A stretch of 64,000 bases of DNA, taken from contig NZ_BMUG01000001.1 in NCBI RefSeq assembly GCF_014650075.1, forward strand, positions 634,710 to 698,709, given 5' to 3'. The stretch comes from Streptomyces microflavus. GTDB lineage: Bacteria > Actinomycetota > Actinomycetes > Streptomycetales > Streptomycetaceae. Under the pieces are notes generated by a model. The model was not told the origin of the DNA. It did not search any database and saw only the letters and a list, made by a program, of their open reading frames with translations. Within the stretch, counting starts at the first letter, position 1; each line of letters begins with the position of its first letter. Shown piece by piece: positions 1-7,943 of this stretch. Both the position numbers and the translations under genes were made by a program.

Positions 1-589
1 GGGCGTAGAGCAGGTAGTACAGGTGCTCGGCCTGCTGGGGCCCGAGGCTGAAGAACTGCTCGCAGGAGGGCGCGGTGGCGGTGATGACCCGCGGCTGTTC
101 CCCGTCACCGCTCAGCAGCTCCGGCGGGAGCCGGTTGAGGGCGTCCAGCTTGGCGCCGAGGAGCCGCCCGTCGAGGGGGTGCGCACGGTCGACGGCGAAC
201 TGGGAGTGGCCCGCGTGCCCGACCGCGTACCGTACGGGGCGTCCGCCCGCCGCTCGGGCCGCCAGCAGCCCCGAACGCGCCTGCGGTCCACGCCAGTCGG
301 CCGGATTGTGCGCCCACCACACGCTGCCGTACTCCGCCGAGGAGCTCAGCTCCAAGGAGTCCGGCGTCCCGCCCGGATCCGCGGGCCCGGCCTCCCGCAG
401 CAGCCGCGCGACCCGCGCGTCCAGCTCTTCCGGGGGAAGGGTGACCGTCCGCCCGCCGTGCCCGGTCAGGACGACGCACACGTTCTCTTCCGGTGAATCC
501 AGAATGCTCATGAATTCACTCAGGACGTCGACCACGGAATGAGCAATGACGGAATGAGCTATGGCGGAATTACCTATGACGGCACGCAA
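1..589 (-). CDS. Unknown protein, 3' end beyond the left edge
   Basis: A reverse-strand frame stays open from the left edge to a TTG at 589. That TTG lies 5 nt after a GGGGG that could act as a ribosome binding site. ATG at 511 and GTG at 536 are alternative starts, so the N-terminus is uncertain. I do not recognise the family. The visible part (about 196 residues) is soluble-looking, with an acidic stretch and several Trp/His residues in the middle. If the 589 start is right, the N-terminus contains three copies of a five-residue unit encoded by a 15-bp tandem repeat. Codon use is typical of a real high-GC gene, whereas the forward frames here are not. Confidence 0.55.
   Translation of the reverse strand, partial: MRAVIGNSAIAHSVIAHSVVDVLSEFMSILDSPEENVCVVLTGHGGRTVTLPPEELDARVARLLREAGPADPGGTPDSLELSSSAEYGSVWWAHNPADWRGPQARSGLLAARAAGGRPVRYAVGHAGHSQFAVDRAHPLDGRLLGAKLDALNRLPPELLSGDGEQPRVITATAPSCEQFFSLGPQQAEHLYYLLYA
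535..579. repeat. Three tandem 15-bp units
   Basis: Units 535-549, 550-564 and 565-579 each begin CGGAAT and share most remaining positions. The 15-bp period is a multiple of three and matches the reverse-strand frame of the partial gene, so the repeat may be coding (an AIAHS/VIAHS-like pentapeptide). The rest of 590-863 shows no gene. It is relatively AT-rich around 600-800 and probably holds promoters. Confidence 0.6.
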
Positions 590-863
590 AGCTACCCCCG
601 TTTTCCCGTGCGGGATCGGAGTCGCACTATAGGCACGGCCCCGATTTGAAGTAAAGGGCGCGATCATCCTCCCCGGCTGGGAAGATGGGGGCATTCATGC
701 CTCTTTGCTCACCGGCCGGGCCGGGCTGTACCCGGTTACCGAGCGGATGTTATCGCAGCATTCTTTCAATATGTTGGTGCTGACTGAAAAGGCTTGCGTA
801 AGAAATCCGTCATGTCGTCGGCGAACGGCGTGAACCTGCCAGGGCTGTTTCGGCCACCTCGCG

Positions 864-1817
864 TCAGCCCGCCCGGTCCGCCGCGAACCGCACGCCGGTC
901 AGTTCCTCGGAGACCTGCCACACCCGCCGGGCCTCCCCGGCATCGGCCAGCCGGCTGTAGAGCTTCTGCTCCGCGGGCGGCCCGCCCAGGTGACCGGGCC
1001 CCTTGGGCCCGTAGAAGCCGCCGCCCTTCGCGTCCGGCGAGGCCGCGGCGTACAGCGCCGGAAGCTGCGCGCTCTCCACGGTGCCGACCAGGATGCCGCG
1101 GGCGGACAGAACGCGGATCAGGCGGACGCCCAGCGTGTCCTTGTCGCGGCCGATCTCGCTGCGGGCGGCGAGCAGGCTGGTCGGCGCGACTCCCGGGTGG
1201 GACAGGTTGCTCGTGATGCCCCAGCCCTCGGCCCGGCTGCGCCGGTCGAGTTCCAGGCCGAAGAGACCGAAGGCGATCTTCGACTGGCTGTAGGCGCGCA
1301 TGCCGTCGTAGGACCGCTCCCAGTTCAGGTCGGACCAGTTGATGGCGTTGCTGTTGGCGGCGAGGCTGATCTGGGAGGTCACCCGGGCCTGCCCGGCGCG
1401 CAGGAGCGGGAGCAGCCGGGCGACGAGGGCGAAGTGCCCGAGGTGGTTGGTGCCGAACTGCAGCTCGAATCCGTCGGCCGTCGTCTGCCGCTCGGGCGGG
1501 GTCATGACACCCGCGTTGTTGATCAGGAGGTGGACGGGCCGGTCCTCGTCGAGCAGGGTCCTGCCGAGCGCCGCGACGGAGTCCAGCGAGGACAGGTCGA
1601 GCGCCCGCAGCGACACGTTCGCGCCGGGAACCCGCCGCCGGACCTCGCCGAGCGCGCTCTCGCCCTTACGGGGGTTGCGTACGGGCATGACGACCTCGGC
1701 ACCGGCGGCCGCGAGGCGGGCGGCGATACCGAGCCCGATCCCGTCGCTCGCTCCGGTGACGACGGCGCGTTTGCCCGACAGGTCGGGAAGGGCGAGGTCA
1801 GGGCTCTTGCGGGTCAT
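864..1817 (-). CDS. Short-chain dehydrogenase/reductase (SDR)
   Basis: This is a 317-residue NAD(P)-dependent oxidoreductase. The Rossmann nucleotide-binding motif [10 protein letters not shown] lies at residues 21-30, the structural NNAG motif at 100-103, and the catalytic YxxxK (YSQSK) at 176-180. The ATG at 1817 is chosen because GGAAGTGAG stands just upstream; longer in-frame extensions are proline/arginine-rich and unsupported. The length and the WSDLNWE stretch before the catalytic Tyr resemble the retinol-dehydrogenase/WW-oxidoreductase-like branch. The substrate is unknown. It is transcribed away from an MmyB-type regulator at 2141, which probably controls it. Confidence 0.88.
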   Translation of the reverse strand: MTRKSPDLALPDLSGKRAVVTGASDGIGLGIAARLAAAGAEVVMPVRNPRKGESALGEVRRRVPGANVSLRALDLSSLDSVAALGRTLLDEDRPVHLLINNAGVMTPPERQTTADGFELQFGTNHLGHFALVARLLPLLRAGQARVTSQISLAANSNAINWSDLNWERSYDGMRAYSQSKIAFGLFGLELDRRSRAEGWGITSNLSHPGVAPTSLLAARSEIGRDKDTLGVRLIRVLSARGILVGTVESAQLPALYAAASPDAKGGGFYGPKGPGHLGGPPAEQKLYSRLADAGEARRVWQVSEELTGVRFAADRAG

Positions 1818-2038
1818 GGGACTCACTTCCGCTCGGTCGGGTCGTTCCGTTCGATCCGGTCGGTGAGATCCGTCCGGTTCTCTCAACGGTGAGGGCATCG
1901 CTCCGGGCCATCCAGGGCCTCCCGATCCACTGACCGGCGAGCCGAGGTTACGGTCGGCGGCGGCCGGAACGAGGGGGCGCGCCGGGCGTATGGGGGGATC
2001 GGTGATCCGTGGTTACGCCAGCCCCCGGGCGGTACAAA

Positions 2039-2073
2039 GGGACCGGAGCCACGGCCGGGGGACCGGAGCCACG
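2039..2073. repeat. Direct repeat in the SDR/regulator intergenic region
   Basis: GGGACCGGAGCCACG occurs twice, at 2039-2053 and 2059-2073, 20 bp apart (about two helical turns). The small palindrome GGATC-GGT-GATCC lies at 1996-2008. Both sit in the 323-bp gap between the divergent SDR and its putative regulator, so they are candidate operators. Nothing else is recognisable in the gap. Confidence 0.4.
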
Positions 2074-2140
2074 AGCAGCGCCCCGGTGCCACAGCCCGGA
2101 GAGACCGGCGGCCCCGCACGGAACACGGAGGACAGGACGC

Positions 2141-2983
2141 ATGGAGATCGACCGCGGCGGCCTGGCGGCGTTCCTGCGGCATCGCCGGGAACTGCTGCAA
2201 CCCGAGGACGTCGGCCTCCCACGCGGCCAGCGCCGCAGGACCGGCGGGCTGCGCCGCGAGGAGGTCGCAGTGCTCTGCCACATGTCGACCGACTACTACG
2301 CCCGGCTGGAACGCGAACGCGGCCCGCAGCCGTCCGAGCAGATGATCGCCTCGATCGCGCAGGGACTCCACCTCTCCCTGGAGGAGCGCGACCACCTGTT
2401 CCGCCTCTCCGGCCACACCCCGCCCGTCCGGGGAACGACCGGTGAGCACATCAACCCCGGCCTCCTCCGCATCCTCGACCGGCTGGACGACACCCCCGCC
2501 GAGATCGTCACGGAACTGGGGGAGACCCTGCGGCAGAGCCCGCTGGGAGTCGCCCTCACCGGCGACACGACCCGCCACACCGGCCTGGCTCGCTCCATCG
2601 GCTACCGCTGGTTCACCGACCCCGCCACCCGCTCGCTGTACGTGGCGGACGACCACGACTTCCTCTCCCGCATGTTCGCGTCCGGCCTGCGGGAACTGGC
2701 CACACTGCGGGGCGCCGGCTCCCGCGCGGCACACTGCGCCGAGCTGCTCCTCGACCGGAGCGAGGAGTTCCGCCGCCTCTGGGACCGGCACGAGGTCGGC
2801 ATCCGCCCGCACGAGGTCAAGCGCTTCATCCACCCCGAGGTGGGCGTCCTGGAGCTGAACTGCCAGCGGCTGCTGGACCCGGACCAGTCGCACAGCCTGC
2901 TCGTGTACACGGCCGCGCCGGGCAGCGAGAGCTACGAGCGCCTGCAGCTGCTGTCGGTCATAGGGTCACAGGCGATGCGCTGA
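2141..2983 (+). CDS. XRE-family regulator with MmyB-like ligand-binding domain
   Basis: This 280-residue protein has an N-terminal Cro/C1-type helix-turn-helix (about residues 7-75, including the LRREEVA...STDYYARLERER signature of this subfamily). A C-terminal MmyB-like ligand-binding domain (about 100-270) follows. The start ATG at 2141 is preceded by GGAGGA at good distance; an upstream in-frame extension is low-complexity. Such regulators often sit divergent to an SDR or a transporter and repress it, as the arrangement here suggests. It is a paralogue of the regulator at 21967. The ligand is unknown. Confidence 0.88.
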   Translation: MEIDRGGLAAFLRHRRELLQPEDVGLPRGQRRRTGGLRREEVAVLCHMSTDYYARLERERGPQPSEQMIASIAQGLHLSLEERDHLFRLSGHTPPVRGTTGEHINPGLLRILDRLDDTPAEIVTELGETLRQSPLGVALTGDTTRHTGLARSIGYRWFTDPATRSLYVADDHDFLSRMFASGLRELATLRGAGSRAAHCAELLLDRSEEFRRLWDRHEVGIRPHEVKRFIHPEVGVLELNCQRLLDPDQSHSLLVYTAAPGSESYERLQLLSVIGSQAMR

Positions 2984-2995
2984 CCCGAAGCGGTC

Positions 2996-3385
2996 CTACC
3001 CGCCGCCGCCCCCTTCCCTGAACTCGGGGAACAGGTGGGGGTGCTGCTCAGCGAGGTGGCGGGCGATGGCCTCGTGGGTGGGGTCGGTGACCTGCCAGCT
3101 GTGCCCGGACGGGTGCCCGGCGAACAGCCCGCAGGCCTCGCCACGGGTGTCGAGGGCGGAACACCAGGGGAGCGGCACCAGCTCGGTCCGCTCGGCGCCC
3201 CACCGCGCCCAGACGGCGCTTCCGGGCCGCCCGCCCTCGTCCCAGAGCATGGCCGCGTGAGCGTGACCGTGGTCCTCACCGAGTTCGCAGAGTACGTGCC
3301 CGGCTTCGGGACGGTGTCCGGGGACCGACAGGGCGACCACGTGGTCCGGGGGTGGCAGGAGGGCAACGGCGGTGCACTGGTTCAT
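2996..3385 (-). CDS. Unknown protein, tandem paralogue of the 3382-3807 product
   Basis: This is a 129-residue cytoplasmic protein of unrecognised family. It aligns with its upstream neighbour over its whole length: QCTAV near the N-terminus, LCELGE, a central Trp-containing segment, PLPWC against PVPWC, and a terminal HSWQVTDP against HTWDVTDP. It is the last gene of a leftward operon and overlaps the previous gene by ATGA. The C-terminus is a poly-glycine tail. Conserved cysteines and histidines might bind metal, but no function can be assigned. Confidence 0.7.
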   Translation of the reverse strand: MNQCTAVALLPPPDHVVALSVPGHRPEAGHVLCELGEDHGHAHAAMLWDEGGRPGSAVWARWGAERTELVPLPWCSALDTRGEACGLFAGHPSGHSWQVTDPTHEAIARHLAEQHPHLFPEFREGGGGG

Positions 3386-3807
3386 GGTTGGGTCCGGCCC
3401 TTCGGTTCCTCGTCGGAAACGGACCCGTAGGCGAGCAGGTCACCGAGCGGATCGGTCACGTCCCAGGTGTGGGACGCGGTGTGGCGGTCGAAGAACGAGC
3501 ACTGCAACACGGAACCCGTGTCGAGAAGGCGGAGGACGGCGGGGCACCAGGGCACCGGCCCGATCCGGTGGACGCGGTCCGGTCCGGCACCGGTCCAGAA
3601 GAACCAGAGGGCGGGTCTGCTGGGCGTCTCGGACGACCGGAGGAGGGCGGCGTGCTCGGTACGGGAGTCGTGCTCGCCGAGCTCGCACAGGAGGTAGTGG
3701 TCGAGGGCGGGATCCGGTGGCGGGTCATGGAGCCCGCCGTCCAGGGTGGCGATGGCGACGAGCACCTCGTCGAGGGGCGCCGGGGTCACGGCGGTGCATT
3801 GCAGCAC
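3382..3807 (-). CDS. Unknown protein, tandem paralogue of the 2996-3385 product
   Basis: This is a 141-residue protein of unrecognised family. I place the start at the GTG at 3807 because this makes the N-terminus (LQCTAV) align with the MNQCTAV start of the paralogue. An ATG at 3873 would give a proline-rich extension overlapping the upstream gene by 28 bp. Shared blocks with the paralogue include LCELGE, PVPWC and TWDVTDP. Position in an overlapping operon implies co-expression with four other unknown genes facing the XRE/DUF397 cluster. Confidence 0.68.
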   Translation of the reverse strand: MLQCTAVTPAPLDEVLVAIATLDGGLHDPPPDPALDHYLLCELGEHDSRTEHAALLRSSETPSRPALWFFWTGAGPDRVHRIGPVPWCPAVLRLLDTGSVLQCSFFDRHTASHTWDVTDPLGDLLAYGSVSDEEPKGRTQP

Positions 3808-3845
3808 GTCGGTCTCTTCTGTGGAGGGGGCCTGGGGCCCGGGGC

Positions 3846-4208
3846 CTAGAGGTCGGCCGGTGAACCGCGCCACCCGGCGAGAGTCAGGCTCAGCCCGACG
3901 GCAGGGTCAACTACGGTGAACAGCAGGGGAAAGCCCGCTTCGAGGGCCCGTATCGCATCGTCCTGACGCCGGCCGTCGGTGGCCCAGAACCGCAACCCTT
4001 CGGGAGCGTCGGAGCCGTGAAAGAGGACGGGCTGTACGTCGCCGGGTGACGCGTCACGTACGGCGCACCCGTGCGCGTTGGCGAGCCGGAGGGCTTGTCT
4101 GCGGAGCCACAGGAGGGCCAGCCGCCGGTTCCGTACGGTGACCCGGCCGAGCGAGGAGAACCGCTGCCCGTCCGACACGGTGACCTCGGCGGCGTACCGC
4201 GCGCGCAT
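3846..4208 (-). CDS. Unknown small protein in the regulator-linked operon
   Basis: This is a 120-residue soluble protein with no recognised domain. A basic central stretch (RRLALLWLRRQALRLA) and an Asp-rich segment before a hydrophobic C-terminus are visible. The start ATG overlaps the stop of the upstream gene (TGATG), showing translational coupling. From memory, small genes of this kind often accompany XRE/DUF397 loci in streptomycetes. No function is inferred. Confidence 0.65.
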   Translation of the reverse strand: MRARYAAEVTVSDGQRFSSLGRVTVRNRRLALLWLRRQALRLANAHGCAVRDASPGDVQPVLFHGSDAPEGLRFWATDGRRQDDAIRALEAGFPLLFTVVDPAVGLSLTLAGWRGSPADL

Positions 4209-4519
4209 CACGCGGCACGCTCGTGGTCGCCGTGCCGGATCAGGGCCTTCAGCCGTTCGGCGGCTGCCTCGATCTGGTCCACGACGGCGGTGCGGGTCGC
4301 GAGCCGATCTTCGAGTGCCGCGTCCAACTCCGCGCAGAAAAGGGCCCGGTAGACAGGGTCGGACTCGATGCGTACGAGTTCGGCGAAGGGCGCGGTGGGG
4401 TGGGCGGGCCGCCGGGTGAGCGCCCACATGAGGCGGGGCAGCCGGAGCCGCGCCCGGATTTCCGCCGCCCCCAGGGCGAGGACGAGCCGAACCCGTAGCC
4501 GGGCGAGCGGGCGGCTCAC
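4208..4519 (-). CDS. Unknown helical small protein
   Basis: This is a 103-residue protein, probably all-helical. It has an arginine/leucine-rich N-terminal 35 residues and an acidic C-terminal helix ending in HGDHERAA. It overlaps both neighbours (ATGA upstream, TGATG downstream), so it sits inside a tightly coupled operon. There are no catalytic motifs, signal peptide or clear membrane segment. The function is unknown. Confidence 0.65.
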   Translation of the reverse strand: MSRPLARLRVRLVLALGAAEIRARLRLPRLMWALTRRPAHPTAPFAELVRIESDPVYRALFCAELDAALEDRLATRTAVVDQIEAAAERLKALIRHGDHERAA

Positions 4520-4779
4520 AGCACCTCACCCCGACTGCGGGCGTTGGCGCGTGCGGTACGGGCGCGGAGCTGCTCTATGGGGAGCGCGGGGCGTACGTGC
4601 CGGGGCTCGACCTCCCACTCGATGCCGCCGCCCATGGGACGGAGGGACCAGTAGAGGCCGGCGACCCCTCGGAACTCGCCGACGCGGTCGGCGCGGCTGG
4701 TGTCGACCAGGAGAGTGCCGGGGGCGGGCAGGTCAGGGGGCGGTTCTTCAGGATTCGGACGAACGTTCACGCCGTACAC
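4516..4779 (-). CDS. Unknown protein, first gene of the leftward operon
   Basis: This is an 87-residue protein starting at a GTG (4779) behind a GAGAGGAG ribosome binding site. It is proline-rich at the N-terminus, then has a GxYWSLRPMGGG...WEVEP core that I recall beside XRE/DUF397 regulators in streptomycetes. It heads an operon of five overlapping genes running to 2996 and is divergent from the XRE regulator at 4886, with a perfect inverted repeat between them. The function is unknown. Confidence 0.68.
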   Translation of the reverse strand: MYGVNVRPNPEEPPPDLPAPGTLLVDTSRADRVGEFRGVAGLYWSLRPMGGGIEWEVEPRHVRPALPIEQLRARTARANARSRGEVL

Positions 4780-4843
4780 CTATCGCTCCTCTCTGTAGCT
4801 GAATGGCTACCGGGGCGATTCAGAGTGACCTACCGTGAAGAAC

Positions 4844-4867
4844 CCTTCAACTGACTGAAGTTGAAGG
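4844..4867. promoter_or_regulatory. Perfect inverted repeat, likely operator
   Basis: CCTTCAACT and AGTTGAAGG are perfect 9-bp arms separated by 6 nt. The element lies immediately upstream of the XRE gene's ribosome binding site, between two divergent operons. Its size and position suit a dimeric HTH regulator, most simply the product of the 4886 gene acting on itself and on the leftward operon. Confidence 0.55.
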
Positions 4868-4885
4868 AAGGGTAAGGAGCGCGGC

Positions 4886-5725
4886 ATGGTCAACATCAAA
4901 CAGCTGAACCCCGACAGCAGCCCGCAGGCTGCCTACGGGGCCCGTATCCGGCGATACCGGGAGGAGCGGGGGTGGAGCCAGGATGTGCTGGCTCCGAAGA
5001 TCGGGTACTCCAGTCAGCACATTTCGGCCGTGGAAACTGTTCGGAAACCGCCGACTCTGCGGTTTTCGAGGAAGTCTGACCAGGCATTTGGTACGACGGG
5101 CACGGCCGATTCGTTCGAGCGAGAATGGGCCGAGCTACGGAACGGCTCGCTGCTGGAGGGCTTCCCGGAGTACGTGGGGTACGAGGGCCGAGCGGTAGAG
5201 ATCCGGCTGTTTGAGGTTGGCCTCATGCCCGGACTGTTACAGACGCCGGACTACGCGCGGGCCGTCGCCTACGGGGACGTGGAACGTGGGTCCATCACCT
5301 ACGAACAGGCCGACGAGCGCGTCGCGTTCCTGGAACAGCGGCAGGCGGCACTGGTGCGGTCACAACCGCCCATGATGTTCGTCGTCATGGATGAGAGCTG
5401 CCTCCATCAGGCTGTCGGCGGTCCGGAGGTCATGAACGCCCAGCTCCGACGGCTGGAGGAGATGGCCGCGCGGCCCAACTGGATCATCCAGGTGGCGCCG
5501 TTCAGCCTGGGCGAGCGCAGGGCCTTCTACCTGCCGGTCAACCTGCTGACCATGGTCGACCGATCCATCGTCGCGTATGCCGAATCGCAGTCACAGGGAT
5601 TCGTCGAACGTGAAACGTCATTGGTGGCGCCGATGTTCACGGCCTACCATCAACTTCAGGGCGAGGCGCTGTCGAAGGCGGCGTCTGCGGCCAAGATCAG
5701 CCAGTTGCGAAAGGGCACTCCGTGA
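4886..5725 (+). CDS. XRE regulator with DUF5753 (WhiJ-like)
   Basis: This is a 279-residue protein. The helix-turn-helix spans about residues 17-70 (RIRRYREERGWSQDVLAPKIGYSSQHISAVE). A DUF5753 domain follows from about 90 to the end, with the typical FEVGLMPGLLQTPDYARA segment. Such proteins pair with a DUF397 partner, as in the whiJ-type loci known to affect streptomycete development. Here the DUF397 gene overlaps its stop codon. The recognition helix appears normal. GGTAAGGAG lies upstream of the ATG. Confidence 0.9.
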   Translation: MVNIKQLNPDSSPQAAYGARIRRYREERGWSQDVLAPKIGYSSQHISAVETVRKPPTLRFSRKSDQAFGTTGTADSFEREWAELRNGSLLEGFPEYVGYEGRAVEIRLFEVGLMPGLLQTPDYARAVAYGDVERGSITYEQADERVAFLEQRQAALVRSQPPMMFVVMDESCLHQAVGGPEVMNAQLRRLEEMAARPNWIIQVAPFSLGERRAFYLPVNLLTMVDRSIVAYAESQSQGFVERETSLVAPMFTAYHQLQGEALSKAASAAKISQLRKGTP

Positions 5726-5931
5726 AGACCGAATCCCCCCGTTGGTTCAAGTCCTCGTACAGCGCGAACGGCGGCAACTGCATCGAGGTAGCCGCCAACC
5801 TCGTAGCCTCGCAGGGCATCGTCCCGGTCCGCGACTCCAAGAACGTGGACGGCCCGGTCCTCGACGTCCGCCCCGCCGCCTTCTCCGCGTTCGTCGCGGG
5901 CGTGCAGGCCGGAAAGTTCGACACCGTCTGA
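5722..5931 (+). CDS. DUF397 protein, copy 1
   Basis: This is a 69-residue protein starting with a GTG that overlaps the XRE stop codon. DUF397 hallmarks are present: WFKSSYS, NGGNCIEVA, VPVRDSK and a terminal AFSAFVAGVQ. It is the presumed functional partner of the adjacent XRE/DUF5753 regulator. Two further paralogues (6080, 7406) lie within 1.7 kb and differ mainly in the first ten residues and the loop after DGPV. It is followed by a hairpin terminator. Confidence 0.88.
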   Translation: MKTESPRWFKSSYSANGGNCIEVAANLVASQGIVPVRDSKNVDGPVLDVRPAAFSAFVAGVQAGKFDTV

Positions 5932-5950
5932 CCGGTCCAGTTCCGAGCAC

Positions 5951-5985
5951 CGCCCCACTCTGCCGTGCGCATGGTGGGGCGTTCT
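5951..5985 (+). terminator. Hairpin terminator after DUF397 copy 1
   Basis: CGCCCCAC (5951-5958) pairs perfectly with GTGGGGCG (5974-5981), followed by TTCT. Almost the same hairpin follows DUF397 copy 3 at 7634-7662, so terminator and gene were duplicated together. Confidence 0.6.
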
Positions 5986-6079
5986 GCTGTCCGGAGGCGG
6001 AGGTGCGCGAGGTGCCCTCTGGCGTCGCCCTTCGGGCTCGTGCATGGTGGAACTTCCCGCTATGAAAGGGCCCTTCGCA

Positions 6080-6286
6080 ATGACCGAGCACGCGCAGTGG
6101 TTCACGTCCTCGTACAGCTCGAACGGCGGCAACTGCATCGAGGTGGCCGTCAATCTCGTCGCCTCGCGCGGCATCGTCCCGGTCCGTGACTCCAAGCGTG
6201 TGGACGGCCCGGTGGCCGACGTCTCGGCCGGCGCGTTCTCCGCGTTCGTCGCGGGCGTGCAGGCCGGAAAGTTCGACGCCGCCTGA
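6080..6286 (+). CDS. DUF397 protein, copy 2
   Basis: This is a 68-residue paralogue of the 5722 product. The core SSYSSNGGNCIEVA, VPVRDSK and C-terminal AFSAFVAGVQAGKF are kept. I choose the ATG at 6080, which has AAAGGG upstream and matches the length of copy 1; an ATG at 6062 is possible. Only 2 nt separate it from a truncated TPR-type gene. No XRE gene of its own precedes it, so it is an orphan copy or a second partner of the 4886 regulator. Confidence 0.82.
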   Translation: MTEHAQWFTSSYSSNGGNCIEVAVNLVASRGIVPVRDSKRVDGPVADVSAGAFSAFVAGVQAGKFDAA

Positions 6287-6288
6287 CC

Positions 6289-6780
6289 GTGGACATGGAC
6301 CCGTCCCGCCGCAGTGTGCTGGGTGTCGCCCTGTTCTCCGTCGCTCTCACCGTGCCGGGCCGGCCGGACGTAGTTGGCCGAATGGAAGCCGCGGTCGTGC
6401 CGCTCCTGCGGACAAGCGGGCCCGAGGACGTACGCAAGTCGATGACGTCGGCGGCGTCGGACCTCTGCTGTCTCACGGGATACATGGCGGTCGACGAAGG
6501 GCTGCACGGACGGGCACAGCGCTACTACCTCCAGGCGCTGGAGCCGGCCGGGGCGTCCGAGGATCACCTGGCGTTCTGCACCACGCTCCGGGGAATGAGC
6601 GTGCAAGCCGTGGATCTGGGCCAAGGACCGGTAGCCATGCGCCTTGCCGATGCCGCAGCGGTGCCGTCACCCCAAGCCGGACCACGCATGCGCGCTTTCC
6701 TCGCCGGACAACAGGCGGACGCCCAGGCCCTGTACGAACGGGCTCGGGAGACCGTCCGGCCTGAACTGATTCCAGCATGA
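6289..6780 (+). pseudogene. Internally deleted TPR-type regulatory protein fragment
   Basis: This is a 163-residue frame (GTG 6289 or ATG 6295). It begins DPSRRSVLG, the usual opening of a streptomycete TPR protein found next to DUF397 genes, and later carries SAASDLCCLTGYMAVDEGLHGRAQRYYLQALE, the family's TPR core, in shortened context. From memory of the family, about 60 residues between the hydrophobic N-terminus and the TPR core are missing, and the protein stops well short of the usual 350-400 residues. The reading frame is open, so a short protein may be made, but I judge it decayed. Confidence 0.6.
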
Positions 6781-7328
6781 CGAGCTCGGGTCGTGGCTTC
6801 CAGCCGCTGAGGCGTCGGGGGATCCAGCGGTTGGCGCGCGAGCAGTGGGAGTCCGGACGCTCGGTCTGGGATGCGGACCTCGGGGGCCGGGACCTGGTGG
6901 TGGACCAGGTGGAGGTGCGCGAAGGAGCCGCCCCGGAGAGTGTGGCGAGGGTGCTCGACCTGGGGGAGGGCGAGAGCGCGTGGATCAGGAGCCGGAGGTT
7001 CGTGCTGGACGGCAAACCGGTGCTGCTGTCGACGTCATACCTTCCGGCGTCCCTCGTCGCAGGATCGGCTATCACCCAGCAGGACACCGGGCCGGGAGGC
7101 ACCTACGCGCGGCTGGCCGAACTGGGCCATAAGCCGGTCCACTTCCGGGAGGAGATCCGGTCGCGTATGCCCCTGCCGGAAGAGGCGTCGAGGCTGAGCC
7201 TTCCGGCGGGTACGCCCGTCATGCTCGTCTGCCGGACCGCCTACGCGGAGGAGGGGCGCGCTGTGGAGGTCAACGAGATGGTCCTGGACGCGGCGGCCTA
7301 CGTCCTGGAGTACGACTTCGACGCGTGA
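6777..7328 (+). pseudogene. UTRA domain of a GntR/HutC-type regulator lacking its DNA-binding domain
   Basis: This is a 183-residue frame overlapping the previous one by ATGA. Residues 15-180 form a UTRA effector-binding domain: the linker RLAREQWESGRSVWDAD, then LVAGSAITQQDTGPGGTYARL and a terminal VNEMVLDAAAYVLEYDFDA. The 60-70 residue winged helix that should precede it is absent and replaced by a short unrelated leader. It could be a free effector-binding protein but more likely is a 5'-truncated gene fused next to another truncated gene. Confidence 0.62.
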
Positions 7329-7405
7329 CGGCCCCGAGAGGCCCTCTGGCGCCCGCCTCGCCGGGACGTACATGGTGGGGCTTCCTGCTATTGAAGGGAC
7401 ACCCT

Positions 7406-7615
7406 GTGAAGCCCGAATCTCCTCGTTGGTTCACGTCCTCGTACAGCTCGAACGGCGGTGACTGCGTCGAGGTGGCCGTCAACCTCGTCGCCTCGCAGGG
7501 CATCGTCCCGGTCCGCGACTCCAAGAACGTGGATGGCCCGGTCCTCGACGTCCGCACCGCCGCCTTCTCCGCGTTCGTCGCGGGCGTGCAGGCCGGAAAG
7601 TTCGACGCCGCCTGA
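7406..7615 (+). CDS. DUF397 protein, copy 3
   Basis: This is a 69-residue paralogue of the 5722 and 6080 products, starting at a GTG behind GAAGGGA. It differs from copy 1 at few positions (FTSSYSSNGGDCVEVA; DVRTAAF). The ancestral copy was probably duplicated with its leader: the stretch containing catggtgg(g/a)-c-ttcc before the start resembles that before copy 2. A terminator hairpin follows. Confidence 0.85.
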   Translation: MKPESPRWFTSSYSSNGGDCVEVAVNLVASQGIVPVRDSKNVDGPVLDVRTAAFSAFVAGVQAGKFDAA

Positions 7616-7633
7616 CCCTTGCCGGTCCAGCGA

Positions 7634-7666
7634 CGCCCCGCCGTGCCGCGCATGGTGGGGCGTTCT
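7634..7666 (+). terminator. Hairpin terminator after DUF397 copy 3
   Basis: CGCCCCGCC (7634-7642) pairs with GGTGGGGCG (7654-7662, one G-U pair) and TTCT follows. The remaining gap to 7943 holds no convincing gene; 7690-7860 has a patchwork of short frames without family resemblance. Confidence 0.55.
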
Positions 7667-7943
7667 GCTGCCCGGGTGCGACCAGCGTCCTGCCGCACCC
7701 CCTGGTCGGCAGCCGCGCCCACAGGGCCTTGCGGTGGCGAACCAAGGCCAACGCCGTGTATCCATGCCGCCTCGCCGCGGTGACCGCGCCCGTCCGTCTC
7801 CTCCAGGCGGCCACAGCGGGGAGATCGGGCGCATGAGAGTAGTGAGCCGGTCAGGTCGCTGAGTCGGCCGCTTGAGCGGGTCACCGGAGCAGTGCGCTCA
7901 GGTAGGTCAGCATCTGTCCTATAGGGCTTCTACTCTGCGGCTC

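Noticed and set aside
7690..7862. Protein-like patches after DUF397 copy 3
   Set aside because: Reading both strands gave no consistent family match; treated as non-coding or decayed.
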